64,000 nucleotides of DNA from Echinometra lucunter (lineage: Eukaryota > Echinodermata > Echinoidea > Camarodonta > Echinometridae), in assembly GCA_029962745.1 (NCBI GenBank), contig CM057158.1:2763558-2827557 (forward strand). Reading direction: 5' to 3'. The notes beneath the pieces are model-generated. The model saw nothing but the letters and a program-made list of their open reading frames with translations, made no database searches and had not been told where the DNA came from. Made by a program: the position numbers and the translations under genes. Shown here piece after piece: positions 47,023-59,986 of this stretch (position 1 is its first letter; each line of letters opens with the position of its first letter).

Positions 47023-50000
47023 AAACGTCTCTGATTTAAAAACGTAGATTATCATTAGATCTTCTTACATATGGTAAATGTTTCATTGGAGGGAAGTCAT
47101 TTGTGCGGCTAGGGATTGTATGGGAGTTTTCATCTCTATGGGAAAAACTTAAGATTTCGTTTATAAAGCTAAAACAAGTGGCCGAGCACTGAAGTTGGAC
47201 CAAACTGTGTATAATTTTTCCAATTACAGCACCTTTCCAAAACTCTTTCGTCACTTCTCTCTCATTCTCCAAAAACACGCCAGACTGAGTTGCTCTTTCA
47301 GTATGTTAAGATCAAGAGATGGGAGGACTGGATTATATACACAGTGCTCTCACAGAGAACCATATAGACCTCAGTGGCACATGAAAGAGAGCCTTGTTTT
47401 AATCAGGGACGTTCTGTTTTCATTCAGAGACGTTTGTTACAAGCAATGATTTCAAGTATACAGTTCTGGTCTCTAATTATTGCCGATTATTGATGAAGAA
47501 CACTTTTCTCAATGAAACAAGTTTTTAATCCGTCGTAAACAGTGAAAAATAAGTACTTCTGAAAATAATCATCCTCTCATATACCTCACTCTTAACAGAG
47601 AATTTAAAATTTTAAACATCATTACAAATTAACATCCAACACCTAAACTGCATTTTTAACCTAGTTAATGACATTTATGTAGCAATGCCCCTATCCTGCA
47701 ATACAAGAGAGAAACAAACAGTTATATCGCCTTTTTGGCCTCAACATTACTTCCATAAAATCAGATCGAAGCACCCTTGATCGAGTTTCATTCGTCAGCT
47801 CTGCGCCACGTCCAAGAATGTACTTATTCACACCGTGTCAATGATAAGCAACCTTGAATAATAAAGTTACGTAGATACATTTTGCAACGTAACACATTTA
47901 TTATAAACACATTAATTCATATTCAGTTATGAAATCATCTATCGCTAATTCACATAAGGGGGAGTAGTCTATCATTTTATTATACACTTTGATAAAAACG
48001 ATGTTCAAATTTGCGCTGCTTAAAACAAATTTGTTTAAAATATAAAGTATGTTGCTTAAATTTCAAACAATGTTGTTTAAAAGACAGATCTTGTATTTTA
48101 AACAAACATTTCTTAAAACATCAAGGAATTATATAACGATTTTTAAATGTTAAAAAAACCAACTCGTGAATATTCATGAGTATCACAATCACTGCGTTTG
48201 CAACTCACAAGTCAACCTTTTCTTTTTTGTTTTATGCGAATTTCACAGCATTATAACTTTTTAATCTTACTCGCTAGTTGGTGGATTTGCTTCGTCCTGC
48301 ACATTTTGGAGTGGTGTTGGTGGTTGCAGGTATGGCAAGTGCAGACGAGGTTGTGACAGTAGAAATAAAAGGTTGATACCATTCTCCAATATCTTTAAAG
48401 TGCTGGCGGTGCCTAAACTTGAAACCCTTATTCTCTATTTGGCTCGATGAGCTTCTTTTTGAGCCGCAGTGTAACTTTTCCAGCACCGGACTCGTGACTC
48501 GGCCCGTTGCTTGGCCCTCTTAAAGGGGGTACCCAATGCTGAAACAATGTTAGCTCATTTAAAAGAGCATGATTTTATTAGCAGAAAATCATCTGCCTAA
48601 AGTTTTTTTAAAAGTCGTGTTGCCAAGGAAACCCCCAAATGTGGTAAGATTTCAGGATATTTTTGACCCCTCAGCTGTGACCTAGTTTCAACCGGGTACC
48701 CACTTTTACGTCAAAATGACGTCAAAGTGGGTACCTTGTCGCGCACTTCTAGCAAAATGCGCGCAAAGTATAATACATATTGTACAGTCCAGCGCGCAGC
48801 ACAACTGCAATGCGCGAAGCTGGGTACCCACTTTTACGTCATACCTCATACTCAAATTTTTGTTGGTCAACTCTTGACTTTTTATGAGAAAATTAGCCAA
48901 AATGCATTGATTTCGATTGAAAATCATCAAATTTTTAATGTTATTCTTCTTAGAATTCAATTCTCGATCATATATCAAAAAAAAAATTACCATTGTGTAA
49001 TCACTTTAACCTTGTATTCCTTTTCACCCATTAATTTTTTCTACCTTTTCATATTCTGATTGGATCTAGGCGCGACTTTTCTTTTCACTGAATCTTTTCT
49101 GGGTCTTCACATGCTCTTCACAAGTCACTGTAGGGTATGATTGGTGATGATATTAGTGATGCAATCATTATTATCTCTCCCAAAGGACCTATTATGGCAA
49201 AAATGAACGTCTCTGATTGATATCCAAAAATCATCATCTTCGTTTTTTCTTAGAAAGTAACCAAAAAGGTGTTAATGCACAAGGGGCATATACTATGAAC
49301 ATACGGAGATGGTACCCCAACAGAAAAATATAAAATTTTTACAATTTGTGCCCAAAGAACGTCTATGACAAAAATAATTTTGACCCATAATATAAAATGA
49401 CAGATATTTAAACAAGAAACTGACATAGCTTATGAACTGGGATGGTAATGGGTTGTAATTAAACACACCTGGTAGTTTGTACAGGCTCGCAATATAGTTC
49501 CACCAATGAAAATTTATTTACTCGCGAACGTCTCTGACAAAAACGACATAATCCTCATCAATAGATCTAGCACAAAAATTTTGCAACATATTGTGAAAGT
49601 AATTAAATAATTTAAGTGTATACATTTAATACTAACCTTAGAAATTGGTTTCTGCACTGTCAACTAGTTTGCACCACTTTTAAAGACTATCAAAGTGATA
49701 TTTTAAGTCCGATTTTGTGTTTTCATCGGATTCAAACATCTGAATTTCTTACTTTTCTTACAGCAATTATTTCTAAATCATATTATAAATACTTGGAAAC
49801 TATGTGTGCTTTATCAGTCACAGTTAATTTCGGCTAAGGAGGCTTTACAAACAATAATGGATAGTGTTTGTTGACACCTTCATAATGGTCAGAGACGTTC
49901 GTTGTTTTCAACAGAGACGTTCGCTATGTTAACTTTCATGAATTACGTCGGCAAAGGCATGCCATCTTCATTCTAAATAGCTTTAAACCAAAGTTCATAC

Positions 50001-50631
50001 ACCTCCTCTTCAAAGAGTATCAACTAATCCCACAACTAGCCCATTCACACCTCACGTAACAATCACTTTCACAACAACAATCCCGGTGAAGTTTTTTTTG
50101 TACTTATATTTTCAGGATTTTTGAAAGTTTCCTAGGGCCTGCTGTCAAAGATTGAATCTATATTGGCGATTGAGCTTCCCGCTGATACGGGCGAATGCAT
50201 TGATACGCAGTGCGTGCGCAAACGGTGCAGGGATTCCCCGCAAAGATTTCAAACAGAGACGTTCATTTTTATGCGAGACGTTCGTGATTTTCAGAAATGC
50301 TTCTAGAAACAAATGTTTATAGCCAATATGCCACTCAAATATAGAATAGTCTTGTTTGTATGTTTCATTCGGACATGTAGGTGGCCAATATTTCAACCGA
50401 AACACATTACACTCAAAGCAGTGACAGTAAATACGGAACGAACATCTCTGACAGAAATCCAGTATAATTTTACTTGAGTGGCTCTCAAGCCACAACCAAA
50501 GAGAATTGGCTAACAATTTGGGGGGGATGGATAGGGTTTATGGGACACTAAAGGTACGTAACTTTGGGAACATCCATATTTAAATAAAGCTTGTGCTGGT
50601 AGACAAAGAAGTATCGATCAGAGACATTCCT
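47023..50631. other. Region with a dispersed CAGAGACGTTC motif, no gene
   Basis: The 11-mer CAGAGACGTTC or a one- to two-base variant occurs about thirteen times on either strand (see findings). Several minus-orientation copies extend to GAACGTCTCTGACAAAAA. No coding potential is recognised in the region. Confidence 0.6.
48693..48736. repeat. Palindrome around a CRE-like TGACGTCA
   Basis: GGGTACCCACTTTTACGTCA is mirrored by TGACGTCAAAGTGGGTACC, with the octamer TGACGTCA at 48717-48724. A further copy of GGGTACCCACTTTTACGTCA lies at 48822. Confidence 0.6.
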
Positions 50632-51074
50632 TTTTTATACATTAATTCGATTAGGCTTGCCCCTTGTGGGCGGTATTGCATCAAGGCATTTTAACGGACA
50701 TTGATATTTTTGAGGACATGTGTGTGGTTACCCACAAAAAGGGGATGAGCTGTGGGACGGGATTCAAAGGCAGGAGAGATGTTTATTTTTATGAAAATTT
50801 TGCAAAAACAGCCGTTTTGGCTGTTTTTTAAGCTTTGAAGGCCTCTAGTTCCTAGGAAAATGAGTTAACATCTATAAAATATGTATTTTTTAAAAGTCCA
50901 ACTCATAACCTTTGCATTGGTACCAGAAACTTAGAAAATAATTCCTTTAGGGGAAATTTACAAGCATTTGAAGTGCTCAAGGTCTGAAAATAGCCAATTG
51001 TACATTGTTCAACGATTTGACCCTTCTACATTAACCAAATTTTAAACTTTAACCACGGACCAAATACTATACCA

Positions 51075-51335
51075 GTGGCGAATCCGATCCGGATGGGGGG
51101 GGGGGGGGGCAAATCGGCCCCCTCCCCCTTTGTTGGCGTGTTTTTTTGTTTGTTTGTTTGTTTGTTTGTTTGTTTTTTTGGTGTGTGTATGTGTGTGCGT
51201 TTGCGTGTAAAATAAGCACCTGAAAAATCTGAGGACATTTTTGTTTTTGTTTCGGCTTTTTTTCCCCCTTTTCATCACATTTTCGGGTGCCTGCGCAGAC
51301 TTCTGATTTTGACAAATCCTGGATCCGCCGTGGTA
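51075..51335. mobile_element. Probable MITE with GGCGAATCCGATCC / GGATCCGCC ends
   Basis: GTGGCGAATCCGATCCGGATGGG at the left is mirrored by CCTGGATCCGCCGTGG at the right. The interior has a 13-G run, a (GTTT)n tract (51145-51180) and GTGTGTGT. Confidence 0.45.
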
Positions 51336-52304
51336 TACCTAACCCTGACCCTAACCCTCATCACAAACATAATGGCAATGATGTCCCTAACCCTGCATCT
51401 CTGATAGAACAAAATGCTAAGGCAATACCCGAGGCCTATTTTGGAGCACACAAATACCAGGCCTGCAAAATGCACAGAAGGATTTTTAAACATGACTGCA
51501 TGCCTATAGTAGTTTACGCCTGCTGCTTCGAGACAGCGCTAGTTATACAACAGACTATGGGATATCCCCTCCTAGCCATCGTCCCCCAGCCGTTCCCATC
51601 CTTTGCCTCTGCTCTAGTTTCCAGTTACAATCCTCGGTCTCCTCCTTGTGCGCTCATTAAATCATCCGCCATGTGGGAGTCCCCGATAGAGATGGCATCC
51701 CAGTAATGCGTCACCGTGTACATGTTTGCAGCATCTCAATATCCGTGTTCACACCAAAGATTTACTTGCCCAGCAGTATTATACATGTACCTACTTGCGA
51801 GTGAGCGTTCACACAGCGACTTTCCAACTTTTGCACACGATAGATATGCTTGCCCCCATTGCGAGTGAGCGTTCTTCCTACGACTTTAAATTAGACAAAT
51901 AAGTTGTCGACTGAATGGGGCCGAAATAAACATCCATGAAACATCTAATGAAGCATTACTGTTCATGTTCATTAATGTAAACCAACGTTTTAATGGTTAT
52001 CTGCGAATCTGATATGCAGATTTTCGACTACTTTGATTTCGAAAATATGAATTCGAAAATCTCCCTGCCAAAATATGTCAACTGATAGTATGCTCTTATT
52101 TTCTCTTACTTTCGACAACAAGATACTACCGCATGTCTCATGTGTGTAGTGGACCTTGCACACTGCAACAGATAATACACTTTTGTCGTTAAGTGTGAAC
52201 CGCCCTGAAGATAAAAGTTACCTCCTATAAACACGGTTAACTTTATTGCACAGTGTAGTGTAAACTTTCCAGGTATGTTACTATCATGTTGTTTATGTGC
52301 TAAC

Positions 52305-52634
52305 AAGGGGAATTTTATGGTGGGCCCTGAAGTACGCTCGACAACAGGTCATGTGCGACGTTAATTTCGCATCCCAGGTCCTTAACTTTGCATCCCAAGT
52401 CGTGAAATTCACGACCCGCAATGCAAAATTCAGGACCCGCGTGGCGCGAACTTTGCATCCCAGTCCTGAATTTCGCACCGCGGGTCGTGAATTTCACGAC
52501 TTGGGATCCAAAGTTTGCGCCACGGGTCATGAATTTCATGACCTCGGATGCAAAGTTCAGGACCTGGGATGCGAAATTCACGTCGCACATGGCCTGTTGT
52601 CGGGCGTACTTCAGGGCCACCATCGAATTTCCCT
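52305..52634. repeat. Foldback element with nested GTGAATTTCAC palindromes
   Basis: The outer arms pair (GGTGGGCCCTGAAGTACG against CGTACTTCAGGGCCACC), and the whole interior consists of alternating TTTGCATCC, GGTCNTGAATTTCANGACC and GGATGCAAA units. Centre near 52470. Both strands are open because the unit lacks stops; neither frame looks like a protein. Confidence 0.8.
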
Positions 52635-53134
52635 GATGCTTATAAACAGGGATGGATGCAAATAGCAGAGGGCGTTGTAACACTTCCTTCGTCATGACTT
52701 TCTGAGTAATCTGGGCATAAAAAAGGAAATCATACCCCTTACATACGGAAAACACAGTGCATATGTAACTGTATGGTATAAATCTTACCGGCGAATGGGG
52801 CATTCTGGGTAGTATACATCCTACCCCTCCCCCCCCCCCCCCCCACCCCTAATATCCTTCCAACTGCGCCGGAGTTGATATCCTGACAGTCTCAGCTCAC
52901 CGCCTTCTTGGGTGTTTACCGCACCTGACTGTGTGATGCCCACGCATAGGTCAACAAGACCACGTGACACACAAGGTTCACATCAGGACCTGATATGCAA
53001 CAAGGTCGGTTTTTACACATAACACATGGCACGCACATGGCGCCAAACGGATCAACATTAGCCATCAATTCATATTAGTAGTTTGAAAATTTTGAGAAAT
53101 TCTGAGATGGAATGAGAATTTTAAAAATATGGTA

Positions 53135-53458
53135 CACACTAAGAAAAAAAAAGGTTCAATTTTGCAGCCTTCAAATGCAACGCTGGGAGCTCATTTACGG
53201 GTACAACTTTGCACCCCGAAGAAGCATTTTGCACCCTTAAGAGTTGTGCCCTTTAGGGAAGGTGCAAATTTGCATCGGGGCAAAAATTTCCGCACCCTGA
53301 AAGGTGCAAAGTTTCATCTTTAAGAGTGCAGACGGGTGCAAACAAGTACAAAAGGGTGCATCTTTGCACCTTTTTCATGTGGGGTGCAAGATTGCACCCA
53401 AAAAGGTGCTGCCAGTGTTGCATTTAGGGTGCAAAATTGAACCTTTTTTCTTAGTGTG
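53135..53458. mobile_element. MITE with CACACTAAGAAAA termini, TA target duplication
   Basis: It is bounded by CACACTAAG...CTTAGTGTG, with TA on each side (53133-53134, 53459-53460), and the inverted arms continue through AGGTTCAATTTTGCA. The interior is a set of GGGTGCAAA/TTTGCACCC units. The form fits a Tc1/mariner-type MITE. Confidence 0.68.
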
Positions 53459-54959
53459 TAGGCTATAATTCTGTGAAAGTTTTAGCACTTCCAAAATTGT
53501 CTAGTCTTACCAAACATGGGAAATGCCTGCTGTGTCGCCTCACACAAAGTTTGTGAACTTAACATTATTTTGGTAGTCAATGTTACAAGCCTAAATTCTT
53601 GCTACAACCCGTAATTTTCGTAACAGAATATTTTCATGCATCACATATGGATCTAATCTGATTGGACGTTTCGCATGAAAAGACGCAACAAAAAAAGGGG
53701 GTATTAATTTTCAACGAGACTGGATTTTTCGAGTCCGTTTACAAACAAAAGCCTATCCTATTTTAATTCATACGGAGCGTGGCCTGGTATAACTAGAAAG
53801 AATTAATGGACCTTTGGGCAGATTATCCATGTGTTCAACAAGATATCCAACAAGGTATACTGCTATACTACTAAATAATACAACACATGTCAGCCCTATA
53901 AAAATGCATCAGCTGTGTCGCTACCCAGTGGGCATTGCAGATTAACAAAATAAATAAATAAATAAATAAAAAATTAAAAAGCGAGAAAAGAGAAACAGCA
54001 CAGAAATTACGTCAGCATTTAATCTTACCTGCAATTTTAACACTGGAAGAGATAAAAACAAAGAAATGTTCCAAGTCTCCGACCTATGGGCTACTTTGAA
54101 TATAACTACTGTCTGCTAGCCATGCTAGCCATGACTCTATATGATACAAGAGGCTCTCTCTCTCCCTCTATGACTAGGTCTTGGGTGTCATCCTGTTGCT
54201 CTCTAGCTTCACGAATGGCTGCGTGGAATGCGGGGAGGGATGCAAGGGACGTCCTGCATCATGCTGTTTGCTACAAAGTGACCTTAGGCGCAATACCGTG
54301 CACTTGAGATGGGGGGAAGAGTGGAAGATGATTGGGAGAAGGTAACTTCACACCCCTATATTATGTGGTCCATGGTGTAATTACTGATCGAGTTAATAGT
54401 GGGTTTAAGGGGAGAGCTCTGCCGATCCTTGCCACCCCTTTTAAAACCGAATCGACCTATACTTTCACAACTTGACAGTATTTTCAGAAATTACACTGCG
54501 TTACCTCCTTTTATTCACATCCTATTTATGGAGAAAAAAAGTGTTCACGGTAATATTGGACGTTCAGATGATGGTGACAGGTGTACTGCTAATTTCTCAC
54601 TTTATAGCTTGTGTTTAAGGAAAACAATATCAGCTCATAGCTTCTGAAAATCATAGCCTTGTAAGGGATCGATCCACCCCTGGACCCGTCTGAATACGCC
54701 TACGCATGCACGCACAACAAACCCTCTCCCTGCTCGAATCATTTTTATTCCCCTCATCCATCAAACTGCCCTCAGTTGGCACCTCCCATTATATTGATGA
54801 TTCTGGAGCCGCTTCTGTGTATACCTTTACTATTTTCGTGCATCCCGATATGATGCGGTGATGGTCCCTATTAACATGATCTCAATGGCCCCATATCGAT
54901 AGCTCTGTATGTAGACGTGGAGTTTACTTTCAATTTCCCCCTCCTCGCTACGTCTCTAC

Positions 54960-55290
54960 ATGCTAATCTCTCTCCGCGCCCACTCTTTCCATTCTGCATC
55001 TCTCTCTCTTAGTCTTTCTCTCTCCATTTCTTTCTTTCCGCACCCCATCCTCTATCTTTCCCTTTCTGTCTTTCTTCTCTCTCCCTTTCCTTTTCTTTCT
55101 TTATCTCCAACTTTTCTATCTGTATCTCCATTCATCTCTCCCTCCACCTTCTCTCTCCTTTCCCCTCTCTCTTTCTCTCTCCTCCCCCTCCCTCTCTCTC
55201 TCTCTCTCTCTTTCTCTATTCACTTTTATTCTAACTCATCTCAGTTTCCTATATCTTTCTCCATCTTTCACGTTACCCCCTTCCTCTGCC
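54960..55290. repeat. Pyrimidine-rich (CT) region
   Basis: About 300 bp of TCTCTC/TTTCTC/CCTCC. The open frame through it is compositional. Confidence 0.8.
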
Positions 55291-56089
55291 TTGCATCTAG
55301 GTTGCGGCAACTGGTTGCCCCTCCATTTCATGCTTATTTTAATCTATGCCTCCCCATCTTCCCCCATTTCCTTCCTCTCCATCTCACATTCTCCGCCCAG
55401 TGCAGAGCGTAACTTAGTCCACTGCCTGGACTGTTCTCTATGATCCGTGAGCTCACATCAGCAACACATATATGTACACAAATTAAGTGCAGGTGAATTC
55501 GTGGGGATATGGGGGATGGGGGATACACATCAGCGCGCGCGCACGCATACTCGGGAATTAGTGACAGTTAACCAGCAGCTGGTCTAAGCGTAATTCGGGA
55601 TCTCTGTACTATCCCAGACTATATAGTTCACAGGCTACCGATATAAATTTCTAGCTGTTCCTGAGTCGGTGTCCTTCTCAGGCATAACCATATCAATTAA
55701 TCTGGAGTGTTACATCGCTTTAATGTAGATAACTTTTAAAAGTTTTATTTGGAAAGAGTGTTTATGAAATACAGTAAATTTTGGAAGGTAATGCGAAAAG
55801 CCAATCGAACAAGTTACAGGTCTTATCGTAATTGCTTTAAACCTTTGATTGTCTTATTACTCAATTTCCGACAGCACGCATTTAACATCTGACATTTAAG
55901 GTCCCTGTTCCCTAATTACATCTGAATCTGAATCTGGATCTGAATCTGAATTAATAAACTACATTCCTAGTGGGATAAAGCGAGTTGAATAGGTGTGCAT
56001 AATGAAATAATAAAACAAAAAGTACTGAAAATTCTTTTGCAAGTGAGTACGAGTGTGGTAAAGAGTTCTACTTAGTTAAACCCTCATTC

Positions 56090-58060
56090 TAAATAGGACT
56101 ACTGGAGACAATTGAGCAACCACTGAAAGGCCAAAATTTGACAAGATCTTTCAACGGCATCCAAAAGCAGAGAAAAATGTTTCTCTGTGGAATCACTCCT
56201 GAGATCTCTGAAAGATCACTGAGGGACCAAAGATTCATTTTTCAGCAAATGTCCAGAAACTTCTGTGCTGCCTGGCAATCGTTAAGAGGCCAACAAGACA
56301 GTGAGTTCATCTGACTGACCCACGGAGATCTCCGAAAGACCAACTGAGATTTTCGAGAGATCACTGAGAGAGAGAGGAGACCCTCGAGAGACCACTGAGA
56401 GACCAAAAATTGGTAAGATCTCCCAGCATTCTTCAAGACCAGAGAAAAATAGTGTCTCTGTGGAATGGCTCTAAAAACCCTTGAAAGATCAATGAAAGAG
56501 CAAGAAGTAATTTTCCAGCAAAATTTATCAGAGATCTCAGCGCCCAGCGTTCAGTGAGAGACCAAAAAGACTATTGAGAGATCACTGAAAGATCATCAGA
56601 CTGATTGAGATCTTCGAGAGATCAATTAAACATCTCTGAGAGACCGACCAAGATCTCTAAGAGAACTATGAGAGAACAACTGAGATCTCTATAAGACCAT
56701 TTTAACTCAAATTCTATGATAGACTGTCGAAAGACCACTGAAAGACAAATTTTCTGAAAGACCGCTGAAAGACTATTTTGAACCTGTTCAAAATTTGTTG
56801 GAGACCACAGAAACCATGAAATTCAATGAAGGATCATTGAGGAATCATGAAAGACCTCAGAGATCATTGAAAGTTCACTGGAATATCATTGAGAGATCTG
56901 TCAATTTTTTCGGTCTTTCAGTGGTCTTTGAGCAGTCTTGCCCTCTGTGGAATGGGGGTGTAAGAGACCTCTGAGAGAACATCTAAGATCTATGAGAGAC
57001 TAGTTGCTAACGGCAGGAATTCACCGAAAGGCCATTTTTCAGTATTTTTTAAATGATGAATTAATTATGGTGCTCTTCTCCCGAAAGTAATCCAGAATGA
57101 ACAACCAAACTCTGATATATGGTGTCCTCCTGTTAGATCAACAAGCACTCATCCAGAACCAAATAGCAATTGATCTAGTCAAGAAGAGGGTCGACAAGCA
57201 CAGGAGACTAAGGTTGTTTCCTCCCCTGTCTGACACAAGAGAGAATGTTACATTTTGTTGACTAGAGAAAACTGACGCAAGGACTTAGGGATCGGGAAAG
57301 GGGGCAGGAGTTAATGGTTGGCGTCCTTACCTTTGTTTCCCATTCAGACGTGTCTCAGTCTTGTTTCTTTTTTCCAGAGAGAATGAATTTCAAGTTGGAT
57401 TTTGCTTCTGTTTTTATATTGATCATTGTAAAATTTTCGCCGATATTTCATTATTATAGGCGCTGAGGCTTAATGATAGAGCAATGGTCTCGTAACCAGG
57501 AGTACCCGGGTTCGAAACCAAGTGGATGCGCTAATGCCCTTTGGAAAGGTATTAATCCTCATTACCAAGTCCTTCGGAGGGGACTTAAAACTGTCTGTCC
57601 CCTGATTGCTTACTAACAAGCATACACATGCTTTCTTAGCAGTCAGGTAAAATAACCAACCATTTAACCATTTAAGTATTCGTACAGCAATCTCTCATTA
57701 GTCTAGCTTCAAGCAATTTTACACGCAGATCACGGTCTCCCGATCTTCCTGTTGGTTTTTTTTTAGTGGTTTCTATAGGTTTTCCCTGGTCTTTCAATGA
57801 TCTATCAGTTATCTCTCAGTGATCTTCACCAAAATATTGCAATTATTGAGAGACTGCAGAGAGCTCATTGAAAGACTTGTAAGACCGTTGAATGCTCATT
57901 GAGAGATCACTGAAAGAGCGCTGAAATACCTCTTCCCTCTGAGAATCCGCATAGAGACCATTTTGAACCAGTTCAAAAATTGATCACTGATCATTCGAAG
58001 ACAATGGAAGATCATGGAAGACCTTGGAGATCACTGAAAGATCATTACCCTTCTAAATTC
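56090..58060. repeat. Degenerate GAGAGATCACTGAAAGACC repeats, split by a SINE
   Basis: Dozens of loose copies of GAGAGACCACTGA / GAAAGATCACTGA occur at 56090-57010 and 57780-58060, nearly all on one strand. The intervening 57020-57780 holds non-repeat sequence and a tRNA-like SINE. No open frame spans the region. Confidence 0.75.
57462..57690 (+). mobile_element. tRNA-derived SINE (tRNA-Thr-like head)
   Basis: GATAGAGCAATGGTCTCGTA then CCCGGGTTCGAAACC give A-box- and B-box-like promoters and a CGT anticodon-like loop, followed by a non-tRNA body ending in CCAACCATTTAACCATTTAA. Too diverged to fold as a working tRNA. Confidence 0.7.
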
Positions 58061-59356
58061 GCTGGTCGTAAAAAAATGTTTAATATTTCTTTCTGCATTT
58101 TTTTTTCTCGGTTAAATGCACATTGAATGCACAGTCGTTTAGGTTGGTTTTCTTGTCATCGAAGTGTACCCAAAAGGAATAAAATTTTGGTCAAACAATA
58201 ACTGAACAATCACTTTCATTTTAATATGTTACAGTTTGCAATTCCCTTCTACCCCCCCCCCCCCCGTAATTGGCAATAGGATTGTCTTCACACTCAAGCG
58301 TATTCGCAGAGTCCTTTTTTTAAGGTAGTGTGACTGAGGTACACGATGGGAGGGGAGGGGACCGGGGATGTAACAATGGATCGCCTTAACAAACAAAAGG
58401 AACTCGAAACAAGTGCACCCTCTGACTATTGATTTTTTTCCCTTGTGGGTATACTGCGCCCTGTCATATGGTATAACTGTACATGTTTAGTTTTTTATAC
58501 ATGCTTTATCATAAACATGTTTGTCTTTTAGGAAGTCCGTGTAACTTTAATATGAACTGACGAAAAAAACAAAACATTTTCTGATTTTCTCCTCTGACGA
58601 TCAGTGGAAGGACTCATTGAGACTTAGGAAGTCGGTACGTATTAGTTGAAGTTTTTTTAAAGCATATCATTTCTTTTCTACGCTTCTTTCATACAATTAG
58701 TTTTCTGCCTGTTGTCGACTTTTAGTAATATCCGTACATTATCTATCACATCTAAGAGACTGGTATTTCTGAGGATTTTTTTCAGTTGAAAGCGATAATA
58801 GGCTAGGTAGAACAGACGAGGTAATGAAGTAAATGGAACTTATCTTATATAAAATTGTGCTTATTTATCCATGATACTTGAATATATATTTCCAGGTATA
58901 AAATTTTATATGATATGAAAGAGTATGCTTTCCATTGTTTTAGGTTTCCATGGTCACCGCATCACTGATAACCCTTTTCTTGAGAAATTTGTGCAGAATC
59001 CCCGGTGGTTACTTTCTTGAAAAACACAAAAGGCCTTGTCTTAACAAGAAGTTTGTTTGTTGTTTTTTGTCATATAGGCCTGCATTCTCCATTTCATTTG
59101 GATTTTTTTTCTTCAAACTTATCGCATTTTGCTTATGTCATTGTTATTCATGTTTTTATTCACAGTTAATGGGCTGCTATCAATAAACATTTTATTAGAT
59201 ACTGTTTTAACTGACATGCATTGGTAAATTCAGTTGTTATTAATGGAGATGTTAATCAAAATACATTATATATTACAAATGACAAAATACAATCATGGAT
59301 TTACCTTCGTACTATAGTATCAGTAGATTCATTCTGGAGTGGATATACACACTTAA

Positions 59357-59625
59357 AAAGCGGAATATTATTGTAAACTATAGTGGAATATAATTGTAAA
59401 ATATAGTGGAATATATTGTTAGCTATAGTGAATATATTGTTAATTATAGTGGAATATATTGTAGCTATATTGGATTATTGTAAACTATAGTGGAATATAT
59501 TGTTAGCTATAGTGAAATATCTTGTTATTATAGTGGAAATATATTGTAAGCTATATTGGAATATTGTAAACTATAGTGGAATATATTGTGTTTTTATATA
59601 GTGGAATAAATTGTAAACTATGTGG
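59357..59625. repeat. AT-rich minisatellite (ACTATAGTGGAATATATTGT)
   Basis: About nine imperfect units of 25-31 bp built from GTAAACTATAGTGGAATATAT. It lies about 370 bp before the GT31 locus. Confidence 0.85.
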
Positions 59626-59986
59626 AAATCCTCTCTGAAATAGTGATTTCATTTGTTATTAGAGAGTGGATTCCAATTTTTTTTACAGTGGACTTCTGCT
59701 CCCAAATGAAGTAATGTTTTGTGACTTCTAACAGAGTAAATTTCTACTTTGGTACGTATCGTTTGGTTTTAGAGAGAACACTTATTCCAAAGAACACTAA
59801 TAGACTACACAGTGAAAATTTAATCTTTCCATTAAGTTCTTTATTTTTTATATTCGTTCGACAGATATCTTTCAGAGCTAAAGCTGGAAATGAGAAAGTG
59901 AAAATCATCAGTTGGTTTCACATCTTTAGAAGATGCCTTGAAGACTGCGGATGCGCTGCATGAAACAGTAGGATTCTAACCAGGGT

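Larger units (their letters stand above)
46130..59700. other. Gene-poor 13.5 kb
   Basis: Apart from the elements listed separately I see no gene. Open frames are short and unlike known families. 49020-49600, 53460-54950, 55560-56080 and 58100-59340 look like plain non-coding sequence. Imperfect TCTGAATCTGAATCTG repeats lie at 55921-55950, and CCTAACCCTGACCCTAACCC at 51339-51358 is too short to be telomeric. Confidence 0.6.

Noticed and set aside
51339..51420. Telomeric repeats (CCCTAA)
   Set aside because: Only a few imperfect copies, in the flank of a MITE-like element.
52297..52803. Protein-coding gene on either strand
   Set aside because: Both strands are open only because the palindromic unit has no stops; peptides are mirror repeats.
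57462..57540. tRNA-Thr gene
   Set aside because: A- and B-box-like sequences and an anticodon-like CGT are present, but the stems are degraded and a SINE body follows; a related fragment exists at 13706.
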